Notes: generated from the letters alone by a model not told the origin. A DNA stretch of 64,000 nt from Calliopsis andreniformis (GCF_051401765.1 NW_027480505.1:434001-498000); one strand, 5' to 3'. Shown: positions 13,116 to 26,555, numbered from the stretch's first letter. Numbers and translations are program-made.

Positions 13116-13446
13116 CCAGAAGCATAAAATACAATATAAATATAACAGTTTTTCCATCGTATAGAACGAATAATAGCAAGCAGTGTGAAAGTTATGGTCA
13201 TTTCTACGTTCCGGGCAGCCTAGGCTTCACTCTAGGGCGTTGCTCCACCAGATCAAACAGTTAGGGCCTTAGAAGTCAACGCCCGAAGCATTAAATACAA
13301 AATAATTAGAACAGTTTTTCCTGTGTATAAAACGAATAATTGTTACCAGTGTGAAAGTTATGGTCATTGCTACGTTCCGCGCAACCTAGGTTTCACTCCA
13401 GGGCGTTGCTCCACCAGATCGAATAGATACGGCCTAAGAAGTCAAC
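13116..13446 (+). repeat. Two-monomer segment present only between A' and B'
   Basis: About 331 bp (two monomers) lie between block A copy 2 and block B copy 2, while in the first unit A joins B directly near 7,137. The contexts on both sides here are the ones usually found elsewhere: CCTCAGAGGTCAACGCC is followed by AGAAGCATAAAATAC as at 3,970 and 9,948, and GATACGGCCTAAG precedes a GCCAGAATC type as at about 9,110. This points to a deletion in the first unit rather than an insertion here. Confidence 0.75.
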
Positions 13447-15758
13447 GCCAGAATCGGGAAATACGATAAAGATGCAACAGTTTTTCCATCGTACAAAACG
13501 AATAATTGCAACCAGTGTGAAAGTTATGGTCATTTCTACATTCCGAGCAACCTAGGCTTCACTCTAGGGCGTTGCTCCACCAGATCGAATAGTTAGGTCC
13601 TTAGAAGTCAACGCCAGAAGCATAAAATACGATATAAATACAACAGCATTTCCATCGTATAAGACGAATAATTGCAACCAGTGTGAATGTAATGGTCATT
13701 TCTACGTTCCGGGCAACCTGGGCTTCACTCTACGGCGTTGCTCCACCAGATCGAGTAGTTAGGGCCTTAGAAGTCTTCGCCAGAAGCATAAAATACAATA
13801 AAGATGCAAAAGTTTTTCTATCGTATAACAGGAATAACTGTAAACAGTGTGAAAGTAATGGTCATTTCTACGTTCCAGGCAACCTATGCTTCACGCTAGG
13901 GCGGTGCTCTACCAGATTAAATAGTTAGGGCCTAAGAAGTCAACGCCAGAAGCATAAAACACAATATAAATACAACAGCTTTTCCATCGTATATAATGTA
14001 TATTTGCATACAGTGTGAAAGTAATGGTCATTTCCATGTTCCGGGCAACCTAGTCTTCACTCTAGGGCGTTGTTCCACCAGATCGCATAGTTAGGGCCTA
14101 AGAAGTCAACGCCAGAAGAATAAAATACAATATAAGTACAAAAGTTTTTCCATCGTATAAAATGAATAATTGCAAACATTGTGAAAGTAATGGTCATTTC
14201 TACGTTCCGGGCAACCTAGGCTTCACTCTAGGGCGTTGCTCCCCCAGATCGAATAGTGAGGTCCTTAGAAGTCATCGCCAGAAGCATAAAATACGATATA
14301 AATAGAACAGCTTTTCCATCGTATAAAAGGAACAATTGCAGACAGTGTGAAAGTTATGGTCATTTCTACATTCCGAGCAACCTAGGCTTCACTCTAGGGC
14401 GTTGCTCCACCTGATCGAATAGTTAGGGCCTTAGAAGTCAACGCCAGAAGCATCAAATACAATAAAGATGCAACAGCTTTTCCATCGAATAGCAGGAATA
14501 ATTTGCAACCAGTGTGGTAGTAGTGGTCATTTCTACGTACCGGGCAACCTAGGCTTCACTCTAGGGCGGTGCTCCAACATATCGAATAGCTACGGCCTTA
14601 GAAGTCTACGACTGAAGCATAAAATACAATAAAAATACAACAGTCTTTTCATCGTATAACAGGAATAATTGCAACAAGCGTGATAGTAATGATCATTTCG
14701 GCGTTTCGTGCATCCTAGACTTATCTCTGAGGCATTGCTCCACCAGGTCGAATAGTTAGGGCCTAACAAGTCAACGCCAGAAGCATAAAATACAACATAA
14801 ATACAATAGATTTTCCATCGTATATAATGTATATCTGCAAACAGTGTGAAAGTAATGGTCATTTCTACGTAGCGCGCAACCTAGGCTCCACTCTCGGGCG
14901 TTGCCCCACGAAATCAAATGGCTAGGGTCTTAGAAGTCAGCGCCAGAAGCATAAAATACAATAAAGATGCAAAAGTTTTTCCATCGTATAACAGGAATAA
15001 CTGCAAACAGTGTGAAAGTAATGGTCATTTCTACGTTCCAGGCAACCTAGGCTTCACTCTAGGTCGTTGTTCCACCAGATCGAATAGTTAGGGCCTAAGA
15101 AGTCAACGCCAGAAGCATAAAATACAATATAAATATAACAGTTTTTCCATCGTATAAAGAGAATAATAGCAACCAGTGTGAAAGTTATGGTCATTTCTAC
15201 GTTCCGGGCAGCCTAGGCTTCACTCTAGGGCGTTGCTCCACCAGATCAAACAGTTAGGGCCTTAGAAGTCAACGCCCGAAGCATTAAATACAAAATAAAT
15301 AGAACAGTTTTTCCTGTGTATAAAACGAATAATTGGTACCAGTGTGAAAGTTATGGTCATTGCTACGTTCCGCGCAACCTAGGTTTCACTCCAGGGCGTT
15401 GCTCCACCAGATCGAATAGATACGGCCTAAGAAGTCAACGCCAGAATCATGAAATACGATAAAGATGCAACAGTTTTTCCATCGTACAAAACGAATAATT
15501 GCAACCAGTGTGAAAGTTATGGTCATTTCTACATTACGAGCAACCTAGGCTTCACTCTAGGGCGTTGCTCCTCCAGATCGAATAGTTAGGTCCTTAGAAG
15601 TCAACGCCAGAAGCATAAAATACGATATAAATACAACAGCATTTCTATCGTATAAGACGAATAATTGCAACCAGTGTGAATGTAATGGTCATTTCTACGT
15701 TCCGGGCAACCTGGGCTTCACTCTACGGCGTTGCTCCACCAGATCGAGTAGTTAGGGC
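13447..15758 (+). repeat. Higher-order block B, copy 2
   Basis: This is the second copy of 7,138-9,448 at an offset of 6,310 bp, with at least three substitutions. After its end the sequence does not enter a third A block. It continues at 15,759-16,190 as a further copy of the start of block B (offset 8,303 bp from about 7,456, 50 monomers plus 3). Confidence 0.87.
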
Positions 15759-16190
15759 CTTAGAAGTCTTCGCCAGAAGCATAAAATACAATAAAGATGC
15801 AAAAGTTTTTCCATCGTATAACAGGAATAACTGTAAACAGTGTGAAAGTAATGGTCATTTCTACGTTCCAGGCAACCTATGCTTCACTCTAGGGCGGTGC
15901 TCTACCAGATTAAATAGTTAGGGCCTAAGAAGTCAACGCCAGAAGCATAAAACACAATATAAATAGAACAGCGTTTCCATCGTATATAATGTATATTTGC
16001 ATACAGTGTGAAAGTAATGGTCATTTCCATGTTCCGGGCAACCTAGTCTTCACTCTAGGGCGTTGTTCCACCAGATCGCATAGTTAGGGCCTAAGAAGTC
16101 AACGCCAGAAGAATAAAATACAATATAAGTACAAAAGTTTTTCCATCGTATAAAATGAATAATTGCAAACATTGTGAAAGTAATGGTCAT
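15759..16190 (+). repeat. Truncated third copy of the block B start
   Basis: The sequence matches about 7,456-7,887 (offset 8,303 bp) through GTCTTCGCC, CTATGCTTC, GTATATAATGTATAT and the GCAAACATTGTG monomer. It then switches at CATTTCTACATACCG into a different monomer series. It has private changes such as AATAGAACAGCG (about 15,964). Confidence 0.7.
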
Positions 16191-16765
16191 TTCTACATAC
16201 CGAGCAACCTAGGCTTCACTCTAGGGCGTTGCTCCACCAGATCGAATAGTGAGGTCCTTAGAAGTCAACGCCAGAAGCATAAAATACAATAAAGATGCAA
16301 CAGCTTTTCCATCGTATAGCAGGAATAATTTGCAACCAGTGTGGTAGTAGTGGTCATTTCTACGTACCGGGCAACCTAGGCTTCACTCTAGGGCGGTGCT
16401 CCAACATATCGAATAGCTACGGCCTTAGAAGTCTACGACTGAAGCATAAAATACAATAAAAATACAACAGTCTTTCCATACTAGAACAGGAATAATTGCA
16501 ACCCGTGTGAAAGTGATGGCCAGTTCTACGTTCCAGGCAACCTAGGCTTCACTCTAGGGCGTTGTTCCACAAGACCGAATAGTTAGGGCATTAGAAGTCA
16601 GCGCCAGAGGCATAAAATACAATAAAGATGCAAAAGTTTTTCCATGGTATAACAGGAATAACTGTAAACAGTGTGAAAGTAATGGTCATTTCTACGTTCC
16701 AGGCAACCTAGGTTTCACTCTAGGTCGTTGTTCCACCAGATCGAATAGTTAGGGCCTAAGAAGTC

Positions 16766-18060
16766 AACGCCAGAAGCATAAAATACAATATAAATATAAC
16801 AGTTTTTCCATCGTATACAGAGAATCATAGCAACCAGTGTGAAAGTTATGGTCATTTCTACGTTCCGGGCAGCCTAGGCTTCACTCTAGGGCGTTGCTCC
16901 ACCAGATGGAATAGTTTGCGCCTTAGAAGTCAACGCCAGAAGCATAAAATACAATAAAGATGAAACAGTTTTTCCATCGTATAACAGGAATAATTGCAAC
17001 CAGTGTGATTGTAATGATCATTTCGGCGTTTCGGGCATCCTAGACTTATCTCTGAGGCATTGCTCCACCAGATCGAATAGTTAGGGCCTAAGATGTCAAC
17101 GCCAGAAGCATAAAATACAATATAGATACAACAGCTTTGCCATCGTATAAAATGAATAATTGCAAACAGTGCGAAAGATATGGACATTTCTACGTTCCGG
17201 GCTACCTAGGCTTCACTCTATGGGGTTCTTCCACCACATCGAATAGCAACGGCCTCAGAGGTCAACGCCAGAAGCATAAAATACAATATAAATATAACAG
17301 TTTTTCCATCGTATAGAACGAATAATAGCAAGCAGTGTGAAAGTTATGGTCATTTCTAGGTTCCCGGCAACCTAGGCTTCACTCTAGCGCGTTGTTCCAC
17401 CAGATCAAACAGTTAGGGCCTTAGAAGTCAACGCCCGAAGCATAAAACACAAAATATATAGAACGGTTTTTCCATTGTATAAAACGAATAATTGCTACCA
17501 GCGTAAAAGGTATGGTCATTTCTACGTTCCGGGCAACCTAGGATTCACCCTAGGGCGTTGTTCCACCAGATCGAATAGTTAGGGCCTAAGAAGTGAACGC
17601 CAGAAGCATAAAATACAATATAAATACAATAGTTTTTCCATCGTATATAATGTATATTTGCATACAGTGTGAAAGTAATGGTCATTTCCATGTTCCGGGC
17701 AACCTAGTCTTCACTCTAGGGCGTTGTTCCCCCATATCGCATAGTTAGGGCCTAAGAAGTCAACGCCAGAAGAATAAAATACGATATAAGTACAAAAGTT
17801 TTTCCATCGTATAAAATGAATAATTGCAAACATTGTGAGAGTAATGGTCATTTCTACGTTCCGGGCAACCTAGGCGTCACTCTAGGGCGTTGCTCCACCA
17901 CACTTAATAGCTAGGGCCTTAGAAGTCAACCCCAGAAGAATAAAATACAATAAAGATGCCACAGCTTTTCCATCGTATAAAACGAATAATTGCAACCAGA
18001 GTGAAAGTTATGGTCATTTCTACTTTCCGGGCAACCTAGGCTTCACCCTAGGGCGTTGTT
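16766..18060 (+). repeat. Distant copy of 3,481-4,775
   Basis: The offset is 13,285 bp (80 monomers plus 5 bp). Shared rare marks are TACAGAGAATCATAG, ATGGAATAGTTTGCG, CTAGGTTCCCGG and AAAACACAAAATATATAG. Differences such as GATGAAACAG for GATGCAACAG and TAGCAAGCAG for TAGCAACCAG are visible. This is a partial third copy of the left part of block A. Confidence 0.8.
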
Positions 18061-19020
18061 CCACCAGATCGAACAGTTAGGGCCTTAGAAGTCAACGCCA
18101 GAAGCATAAAATACAATAAAGATGCAAAAGCTTTTCCATCGTATAACAGGAATAACTGTAAACAGTGTGAAAGTAATGGTCATTTCTACGTTCCAGGCAA
18201 CCTATGCTTCACTCTAGGGCGGTGCTCTACCAGACTAAATAGTTAGGGCCTAAGAAGTCAACGCCAGAAGCATAAAACACAATATAAATACAACAGCTTT
18301 TCCATCGTATATAATGTATATTTGCAAACAGTGTGAAAGTAGAGGTCATTTCCATGTTCCGGGCAACCCAGTCTTCACTCTAGGGCGTTGTTCCACCAGA
18401 TCGAATAGTTAGCGCCTAAGAAGTCAACGCCAGAAGAATAAAATACAATATAAGTACAAAAGTTTTTCCATCGTATAAAATGAATAATTGCAAACATTGT
18501 GAAAGTAAAGGTCATTTCTACTTTCCGGGCAACCTAGGCTTCACTCTAGGGCGTTGCTCCACCAGATCGAATTGTTAGGGCCTTAGAAATCAACGCCAGA
18601 AGCATAATATACAATAAAGATGCAACAGTTTTTTCTTCGTAAAACAGGCATAATTGCAACCAGTGTGAAAGTAATGGTCATTTCTACGTTCCAGGCAACC
18701 TATGCTTCACTCTAGGGCGGTGCTCTACCAGATTAAATAGTTAGGGCCTAAGAAGTCAACGCCAGAAGCATAAAACACAATATAAATACAACAGCTTTTC
18801 CATCGTATATAATGTATATTTGCATACTGTGTGAAAGTAATGGTCATTTCCATGTTCCGGGCAACCTAGTCTTCACTCTAGGGCGTTGTTCCACCGGATC
18901 GAATAGCTTTGGCCTGAGAAGTCAACGCCAGAAGAATAAAATACAATATAAGTAGAAAAGTGTTTCCATCGTGTAAAATGAATAATTGCAAACATTGTGA
19001 AAGTAATGGTCATTTCTACG

Positions 19021-20005
19021 TTCCGGGCAACCTAGGCGTCACTCTAGGGCATTGCTCCGCCACACCTAATAGCTACGGCCTTGGAAGTCAACCCCAGATG
19101 AATAAAATACAATACAGATGCCACAGCTTTTCCATCGTATAAAACGAATAATTGCAACCAGTGTGAAAGTTATGGTCATTTTTACTTTCCGGGCAACCTA
19201 GGCTTCACCCTAGGGCGTTGTTCCACCAGACCGAACAGTTAGGGCCTAAGAAGTCAACGCCAGAAGCATAAAATACAATATAAATATAACAGTTTTTCTA
19301 TCGTATAAAACGAATGATAGCAACCAGTGTGAAATTTATGGTCACTTCTACGTTCCGGGCATCCTAGACTTCACTCTAGGGCGTTGCTCCACCAGATCGA
19401 ATAGTTAGGGCCTTAGAAGTCAACGCTAGAAGCATAAAATACAATAAAGATGCAACAGTTTTTCCATCGTATAACAGGAATAATTGCAACCAGGGCGAAG
19501 GTAATGGTATGTTCTACGTTCCGGGCAACCTATGCTTCACTCTAGGGCTGTGCTCTACCAGATTAAATAGTTAGGGCCTAAGAAGTCAACGCCAGAAGCA
19601 TAAAACACAATATAAATACAACAGCTTTTCCATCGTATATAATGTATATTTGCAAACAGTGTGAAAGTAGTGGTAATTTCCATGTTCCGGGCAACCTAGT
19701 CGTCACTCTAGGGCGTTGTTCCACCAGATCGAATAGTTAGGGCCTAAGAAGTCAACGCCAGAAGAATAAAATACAATATAAGTACAAAAGTTTTTTCATC
19801 GCATAAAATGAATAATTGCAAACATTGTGAAAGTAATGGTCATTTCTACTTTCCGGGCAACCTAGGCTTCACTCTAGGGCGTTGCTCCACCAGATCGAAT
19901 TGTTAGGGCCTTAGAAATCAACGCCTGAAGCATAATATACAATAAAGCTGCAACAGTTTTTTCTTCGTAAAACAGGAATAATTGCAACCAGTGTGAAATT
20001 TATGG
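19021..20005 (+). repeat. 10-monomer duplication, copy 1 (offset 1,660)
   Basis: The segment repeats as 20,681-21,665, exactly 10 x 166 bp downstream. Shared rare marks include GGGCATTGCTCCGCC, CTTGGAAGTCAACCCC, ATGCTTCACTCTAGGGCTG and GTTTTTTCTTCG. Several single-base differences are visible, for example TTTTTACTTTCC against TTTCTACTTTCC. Confidence 0.85.
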
Positions 20006-20123
20006 TCATTTCTACGTTCCGGGCAGCCTAGGCTTCACTCTAGGGCGTTGCTCCACCAGATGGAATAGTTTGTGCGTTAGAAGTCAACGCCAGAAGCATA
20101 AAATACAATAAAGATGCAACAGT

Positions 20124-20664
20124 TTTTCCATCGTATAACAGGAATAATAGCAACCAGTGTGAAATTTATGGTCATTTCTACGTTCCGGGCAGCCTAGGCT
20201 TCACTCTAGGGCGTTGCTCCACCAGATGGAATAGTTTGTGCGTTAGAAGTCAACGCCAGAAGCATAAAATACAATAAAGATGCAACAGTTTTTCCATCGT
20301 ATAACAGGAATAATTGCAACCAGTGTGACTGTAACGATCATTTCGGCGTTTCGGGCATCCTAGACATATCTCTGAGGCATTGCTCCACCAGATCGAATAG
20401 TTAGGGCCTAAGAAGTCAACGCCAGAAGCATAAAATACAATATAAATACAACAGCTTTGCCACCGTATAAAATGGATAATTGCAAACAGTGCGAAAGATA
20501 TGGACATTTCTACGTTCCGGGCTACCTAGGCTTCGCTCTATGGCGTTCTTCCACCTCATCGAATAGGAACGGCCTCAGAGGTCAACGCCAGAAGCATAAA
20601 ATACAATATAAATATAACAGTTTTTCCATCGTATAAAACGAATAATAGCAACCAGTGTGAAAGT
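20124..20664 (+). repeat. 11-monomer duplication, copy 1 (offset 1,826)
   Basis: It matches 21,950-22,490 at an offset of 1,826 bp (11 x 166). Both copies contain ATGGAATAGTTTGTGCG, the divergent GATCATTTCGGCG monomer (20336 and 22162) and CTTCGCTCTATGGCG. A tandem single-monomer duplication lies just before it: GTGTGAAATTTATGG at 19991 and 20157, 166 bp apart. Confidence 0.82.
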
Positions 20665-20680
20665 TGTGGTCATTTCTACG

Positions 20681-21665
20681 TTCCGGGCAACCTAGGCGTC
20701 ACTCTAGGGCATTGCTCCGCCACACCTAATAGCTACGGCCTTGGAAGTCAACCCCAGATGAATAAAATACAATACAGATGCCACAGCTTTTCCATCGTAT
20801 AAAACGAATAATTGCAACCAGTGTGAAAGTTATGGTCATTTCTACTTTCCGGGCAACCTAGGCTTCACCCTAGGGCGTTGTTCCACCAGACCGAACAGTT
20901 AGGGCCTAAGAAGTCAACGCCAGAAGCATAAAATACAATATAAATATAACAGTTTTTCTATCGTATAAAACGAATGATAGCAACCAGTGTGAAATTTATG
21001 GTCACTTCTACGTTCCGGGCATCCTAGACTTCACTCTAGGGCGTTGCTCCACCAGATCGAATAGTTAGGGCCTTAGAAGTCAACGCTAGAAGCATAAAAT
21101 ACAATAAAGATGCAACAGTTTTTCCATCGTATAACAGGAATAATTGCAACCAGGGTGAAGGTAATGGTATGTTCTACGTTCCGGGCAACCTATGCTTCAC
21201 TCTAGGGCTGTGCTCTACCAGATTAAATAGTTAGGGCCTAAGAAGTCAACGCCAGAAGCATAAAACACAATATAAATACAACAGCTTTTCCATCGTATAT
21301 AATGTATATTTGCAAAGAGTGTGAAAGTAGTGGTAATTTCCATGTTCCGGGCAACCTAGTCGTCACTCTAGGGCGTTGTTCCACCAGATCGAATAGTTAG
21401 GGCCTAAGAAGTCAACGCCAGAAGAATAAAATACAATATAAGTACAAAAGTTTTTTCATCGCATAAAATGAATAATTGCAAACATTGTGAAAGTAATGGT
21501 CATTTCTACTTTCCGGGCAACCTAGGCGTCACTCTAGGGCGTTGCTCCACCAGATCGAATTGTTAGGGCCTTAGAAATCAACGCCAGAAGCATAATATAC
21601 AATAAAGCTGCAACAGTTTTTTCTTCGTAAAACAGGAATAATTGCAACCAGTGTGAAGGTAATGG
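20681..21665 (+). repeat. 10-monomer duplication, copy 2
   Basis: This is the second copy of 19,021-20,005. It ends where GTGTGAAGGTAATGGTC replaces GTGTGAAATTTATGG. From there to about 22,340 the sequence instead resembles 731-1,420 (CAAATAGTTAGGGCC, GTCCACGCC, CATATCGGGC), so the segment is a mosaic. Confidence 0.82.
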
Positions 21666-21949
21666 TCTTTTCTACGTTCCGGGCAACCTAGGCTTCACTC
21701 TAGGGCGGTGCTCCACCAGATCAAATAGTTAGGGCCTAAGAAGTCCACGCCAGAAGCATAAAATACAACATAAATACAATAGATTTTCCATCGTATATAA
21801 TGTATATCTGCAAACAGTGTGAAAGTAATGGTCATTTCTACATATCGGGCAACCTAGGCTCCACTCTCGGGCGTTGCTCCACCAAATCAAATAGCTAGGG
21901 CCTTAGAAGTCAACGCCAGAAGCATAAAATACAATAAAGATGCAAAAGT

Positions 21950-22490
21950 TTTTCCATCGTATAACAGGAATAATAGCAACCAGTGTGAAATTTATGGTCA
22001 TTTCTACGTTCCGGGCAGCCTAGGCTTCACTCTAGGGCGTTGCTCCACCAGATGGAATAGTTTGTGCGTTAGAAGTCAACGCCAGAAGCATAAAATACAA
22101 TAAAGATGCAACAGTTTTTCCATCGTATAACAGGAATAATTGCAACCAGTGTGACTGTAACGATCATTTCGGCGTTTCGGGCATCCTAGACATATCTCTG
22201 AGGCATTGCTCCACCAGATCGAATAGTTAGGGCCTAAGAAGTCAACGCCAGAAGCATAAAATACAATATAAATACAACAGCTTTGCCACCGTATAAAATG
22301 GATAATTGCAAACAGTGCGAAAGATATGGACATTTCTACGTTCCGGGCTACCTAGGCTTCGCTCTATGGCGTTCTTCCACCACATCGAATAGGAACGGCC
22401 TCAGAGGTCAACGCCAGAAGCATAAAATACAATATAAATATAACAGTTTTTCCATCGTATAAAACGAATAATAGCAACCAGTGTGAAAGT
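21950..22490 (+). repeat. 11-monomer duplication, copy 2
   Basis: This is the second copy of 20,124-20,664. It is the last piece with Domain I markers; the array changes to dimer types just downstream. Confidence 0.8.
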
Positions 22491-24639
22491 AATGGTCATT
22501 TCTACGTTCCGGGCAACCTAGGCTTCACTCTACGGCGTTGTTCCACCAGATCGAATAGTTACGGCCTAAGAAGTCAACACCAGAATAATATATTACAATA
22601 AAAATACAACAGTCTTTCCATCCTATAACAGGAATAATTGCAACCCGTGTGAAAGTGATGGTCATTTCTACGTTCCAGGCAACCTAGGCTTCACTCTAGG
22701 GCGTTCTTCCACAAGATCGAATAGTTAGGGCCTAAGAAGTCAACTCCAGAACCATAAAATACAATATAAATACAACAGTTTTTCCAACGTATAAAACGAA
22801 TAATTGCAACCAGTATGAAACTTATGGTCATTTCTACTTTCCGAGCAAGCTAGGCTTCACCCTAGGTCGTTGGTCCGACAGATTGAATAGTTAGGGCCTT
22901 AGAAGTCAACGCCCGAAGCATAAAATGCAATAAAAATACAACAGTGTATCCATCATATCACAGGTATAATTGCAAGCAGATTGAAAGTGATGGCCAATTC
23001 GACGTGCCGGGCAACCTAGGCTTCACTCTAGGGCGTTGCTCCACCAGATCGAATATCTAGTGCCTTAGAAGTCAACGCCAGAAGCATAAAATACAATATA
23101 AATACAACAGTTTTTACATAGTATAAAACGAATAATTGCTACCAGTGTAAAAGTTATGGTTATTTCTACTTTCCGGGCAACCTAGGCTTCACCCTAGGCC
23201 GTTGTCCCACCAGATTGAGTAGTTAGGGACTGAGAAGTCAATGCCCGAAGGATAAAATGCAATAAAAATACAACAGTTTTTCCATCATATAACAGGTATA
23301 ATTGCAAGCAGTTTGAAAGTGATGGTCATTTCTACGTTCCGGGCAACATAGGTTTCACTCTAGGGCGTTGCTCCACGAGAAAGAATAGTTATGGCCTAAG
23401 AAGTCAACGCCAGAAGCATAAAATACGATATAAATGCAACAGGTTTTCCATCGTATAAAACGAATAATTGCAACGAGTATGAAACTTAGGGTCATTTCTA
23501 CTTTCCGAGCAAGTTGGGCTTCACCCTAGGGCAATGCTCCAACAGACTGAATAGTTAGGGCCTTAGAAGTCAACGCCCGAAGCATAAAATGCAAAAAAAA
23601 TACAGCAGTGTTTCCATCATATAACAGGAATAATTGCAACCAGTTTGAAATTGATGGCCAATTCTACGTTCCGGGCAACCTAGGCATCAATCTATTTCGT
23701 TGCTCCACAAGATCGAATAGTTAGTGCCTTAGAAGTCAACGCCCGAAGCATAAAATGCAATAAAGATACAACAGTGTTTCCATCATATAACAGGAATAAT
23801 TGCAACCAGTTTGAAAGTGATGGCCAATTCTACATTCAGGGCAACCTAGGCTTCACTCTAGGGCGTTGCTCCACCAGATCGAATAGTTAGTGCCTTAGAA
23901 GTCAACGCCAGAAGCATAAAATACAGTATAAATACAACAACTTTTCCATCGTATAAAACGAATAATTGCAACCAGTATGAAACTTATGGTCATTTCTACT
24001 TTCCGAGCAACCTAGGCTTCACCCTAGGGCGTTGCTCCAACAGATTGAATAGTTAGGGCCTTAGAAGTCAACGCCCGAAACATAAAATGCAATAAAAATA
24101 CAACAGTGTTTCCATCATATAACAGGAATAATTGCAACCAGTTTGAAAGTGATGGCCAATTCTACGTTCCGGGCAACCTAGGCTTCACTCTATTGCGTTG
24201 CTCCACCAGATCGAATAGTTAGTGCCTTAGAAGTCAACGCCAGAAGTATCAAATACAATATAAATACAACAGTTTTTAAATCGCATAACACGAATAATTG
24301 CAACCAGTATGAAACTTATGGACATTTCTACTTTCCGAGCAACCTAGGCTTCACCCTAGGGCGTTGCTCCAACAGATTGAATAGTTAGGGCCTTAGAAGT
24401 CAACGCCCGAACCATAAAATGCAAAAAAAATACAACAGTGTTTCCATCATATAACAGGAATAATTGCAACCAGTTTGAAAGTGATGGCCAATTCTACGTT
24501 CCGGGCAACCTAGGCTTCACTCTAGGGCGTTGCTCCACGAGATCGAATAGTTAGTGCCTTAGAAGTCAACGCCAGAAGCATAAAATACAATATAGATACA
24601 ACAGTTTTTCCATCGTATAAAACGATTAATTTCAACCAG

Positions 24640-25220
24640 TATGAAACTTATGGTCATTTCTACTTTCCGAGCAACCTAGGCTTCACCCTAGGGCGTTGCT
24701 CCAACGGATTGAATAGTTAGGGACTTAGAAGTCAACCCCCGAACCATAAAATGCAAAAAAAATACAGCAGTGTCTCCATCATATAACAGGTATAATTGCA
24801 ACCAGTTTGAAATTGATGGCCAATTCTACGCTCCGGGCAACCTAGACATCACTCTATTGCGTTGCTCCACCAGATCGAATAGTTAGAGCCTTAGAAGTCA
24901 ACGCCAGAAGCATAAAATACAATATAAATACAACAGTTTTTCCATCGTATAAAACGATTAATTTCAACCAGTATGAAACTTATGGTCATTTCTACTTTCC
25001 GAGCAACCTAGGCTTCACCCTAGGGCGTTGCTCCAACAGATTGAATAGTTAGGGCCTTAGAAGTCAACGCCCGAACCATAAAATGCAAAAAAAATACAAC
25101 AGTGTTTCCATCATATATCAGGAATAATTGCAACCAGTTTGAAAGTGATGGCCAATTCTACGTTCCGGGCAACCTAGGTTTCACTCCAGGGCGTTGCTCC
25201 TCCAGACCGAATAGTTACGG
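24640..25220 (+). repeat. Dimer-domain copy pair, offset about 2,491
   Basis: It matches about 27,131-27,711, fifteen monomers downstream. Shared rare marks are GGATTGAATAGTTAGGGAC, ACAGCAGTGTCTCC and CTAGACATCACTCTATTGCG. The copies diverge at about 25,222, where this copy reads GGCCTTAG and the other GGCCTAAG. Confidence 0.75.
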
Positions 25221-25269
25221 CCTTAGAAGTCAACGCCCGAAGCATAAAATGCAATAAAAATACAACAGT

Positions 25270-26170
25270 GTATCCATCATATAACAGGAATAATTGCAAC
25301 CAGTTTGAAAGTGACGGACAATTCTACGTTCCGGGCAACCTAGGCTTCACTCTAGGGCGTTGCTCCACCAGATCAAATAGTTAGTGCCTTAGAAGTCAAC
25401 GCCAGAATCATAAAATACAATATAAATACAACAATTTTTCCATCGTATAAAACGAATATTTGCAGCCAGTAAGAAACTTATGGTCATTTCTACTTTCCGA
25501 GCAATCTAGGCTTCACCCTAGGGCGTTGCTCCAACAGTTTGAATAGTTAGGGCCTTAGAAGTCAACGCCCGAACCATAAAATGCAAAAAAAATACAACAG
25601 TGTTTCCATCATATAACAGGAATAATTGCAACCAGTTTGAAAGTGATGGCCAATTCTACGTTCCGGGCAACCTAGGCTTCGCTCTAAGGCCTTGCTTCAC
25701 CAGATCGAATAGATAGTGCCTTAGAAGTCAACGCCAGAAGCATAAAATACAATATAAATACAACAGGTTTTCCATCGTATAAAACGAATAATTGCAACCA
25801 GTATGAAACTTATGGTCATTTCTACTTTCCTAGCTACTTAGGCTTCACCCTAGGGTGTTGCTCCAACAGATTGAATAGTCAGGGCCTTAGAAGTCAACGC
25901 CCGAACCTTAAAATGCAAAAAAAATACAACAGTGTTTCCATCATATATCAGGAATAATTGCAACCAGTTTGAAAGTGATGGTCAATTCTACGTTCCGGGC
26001 AACCTAGGTTTCACTCCAGGGCGTTGCTCCACCAGACCGAATAGTTACGGCCTAAGAAGTCAACGCCAGAAGCATAAAACACGATATAAATACAACAGCC
26101 TTTCCATCGTATAAAACGAATAATTGCAACCAGTATGAAACTTATGGTCATTTCTACTTTCCGAGCAAGC
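25270..26170 (+). repeat. 20-monomer duplication, copy 1 (offset 3,321)
   Basis: It repeats as 28,591-29,491. Shared rare marks are GTGACGGACAATTC, CGAATATTTGCAGCC, CTTCGCTCTAAGGCC and CTAGCTACTTAGG. The offset equals ten 332-bp dimers plus 1 bp, so the dimer register is kept. Confidence 0.82.
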
Positions 26171-26555
26171 TAGGCCTCACCCTAGGGCATTGCTCCAACA
26201 GATTGAATAGTTAGGCCCTTAGAAGTCAACGCCCGAAGCATTAAATAAAAAATAAATAGAACAGTTTTTCCATAGTATAAAACGAATAATTGCTACCAGT
26301 GTAAAAGTTATGGTTATTTCTACGTTCCGGGAAACCTAGGCTTCACCCTAGGCCGTTGTTCCGCCAGATCGAATAGTTAGGGCCTAAGAAGGGAACGCCA
26401 GAAGCATAAAATACAATATAAATACAACAGTTTTTGCATCATATAAAACGAATAATTGCATCAAGTATGTAAGCTATGGTCATTTCTACTTTCCGGGCAA
26501 CCTAGGCTTCACCCTAGGGCGGTGCTCCAACAGATTGAATAGTTAGGGCCTTAGA
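25915..26555 (+). repeat. 10-monomer duplication inside the dimer domain (offset 1,661)
   Basis: It matches about 27,576-28,216. Shared marks are TAAAACACGATATAAATAC, ACAGCCTTTCC, the GCATTAAATA monomer and GCATCAAGTATGTAAGC. It overlaps the end of the 20-monomer copy, showing successive layers of exchange. Confidence 0.78.

Larger units (their letters stand above)
1..22560 (+). repeat. Domain I: mixed monomers with multi-kilobase higher-order repeats
   Basis: This domain is marked by monomer variants rare or absent in the middle of the window. One has ATACAATAAAGATGC in the AT-rich half, one has GTATATAATGTATAT, and one is a strongly divergent type with GATCATTTCGGCG. There is no simple dimer alternation; the order of variants instead repeats over about 6 kb, and over 1.66 and 1.83 kb near its right end. 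The right boundary is placed near 22.5 kb, where these markers stop and the dimeric types begin, and is approximate to a few hundred bases. Nothing other than satellite is seen. Confidence 0.8.
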
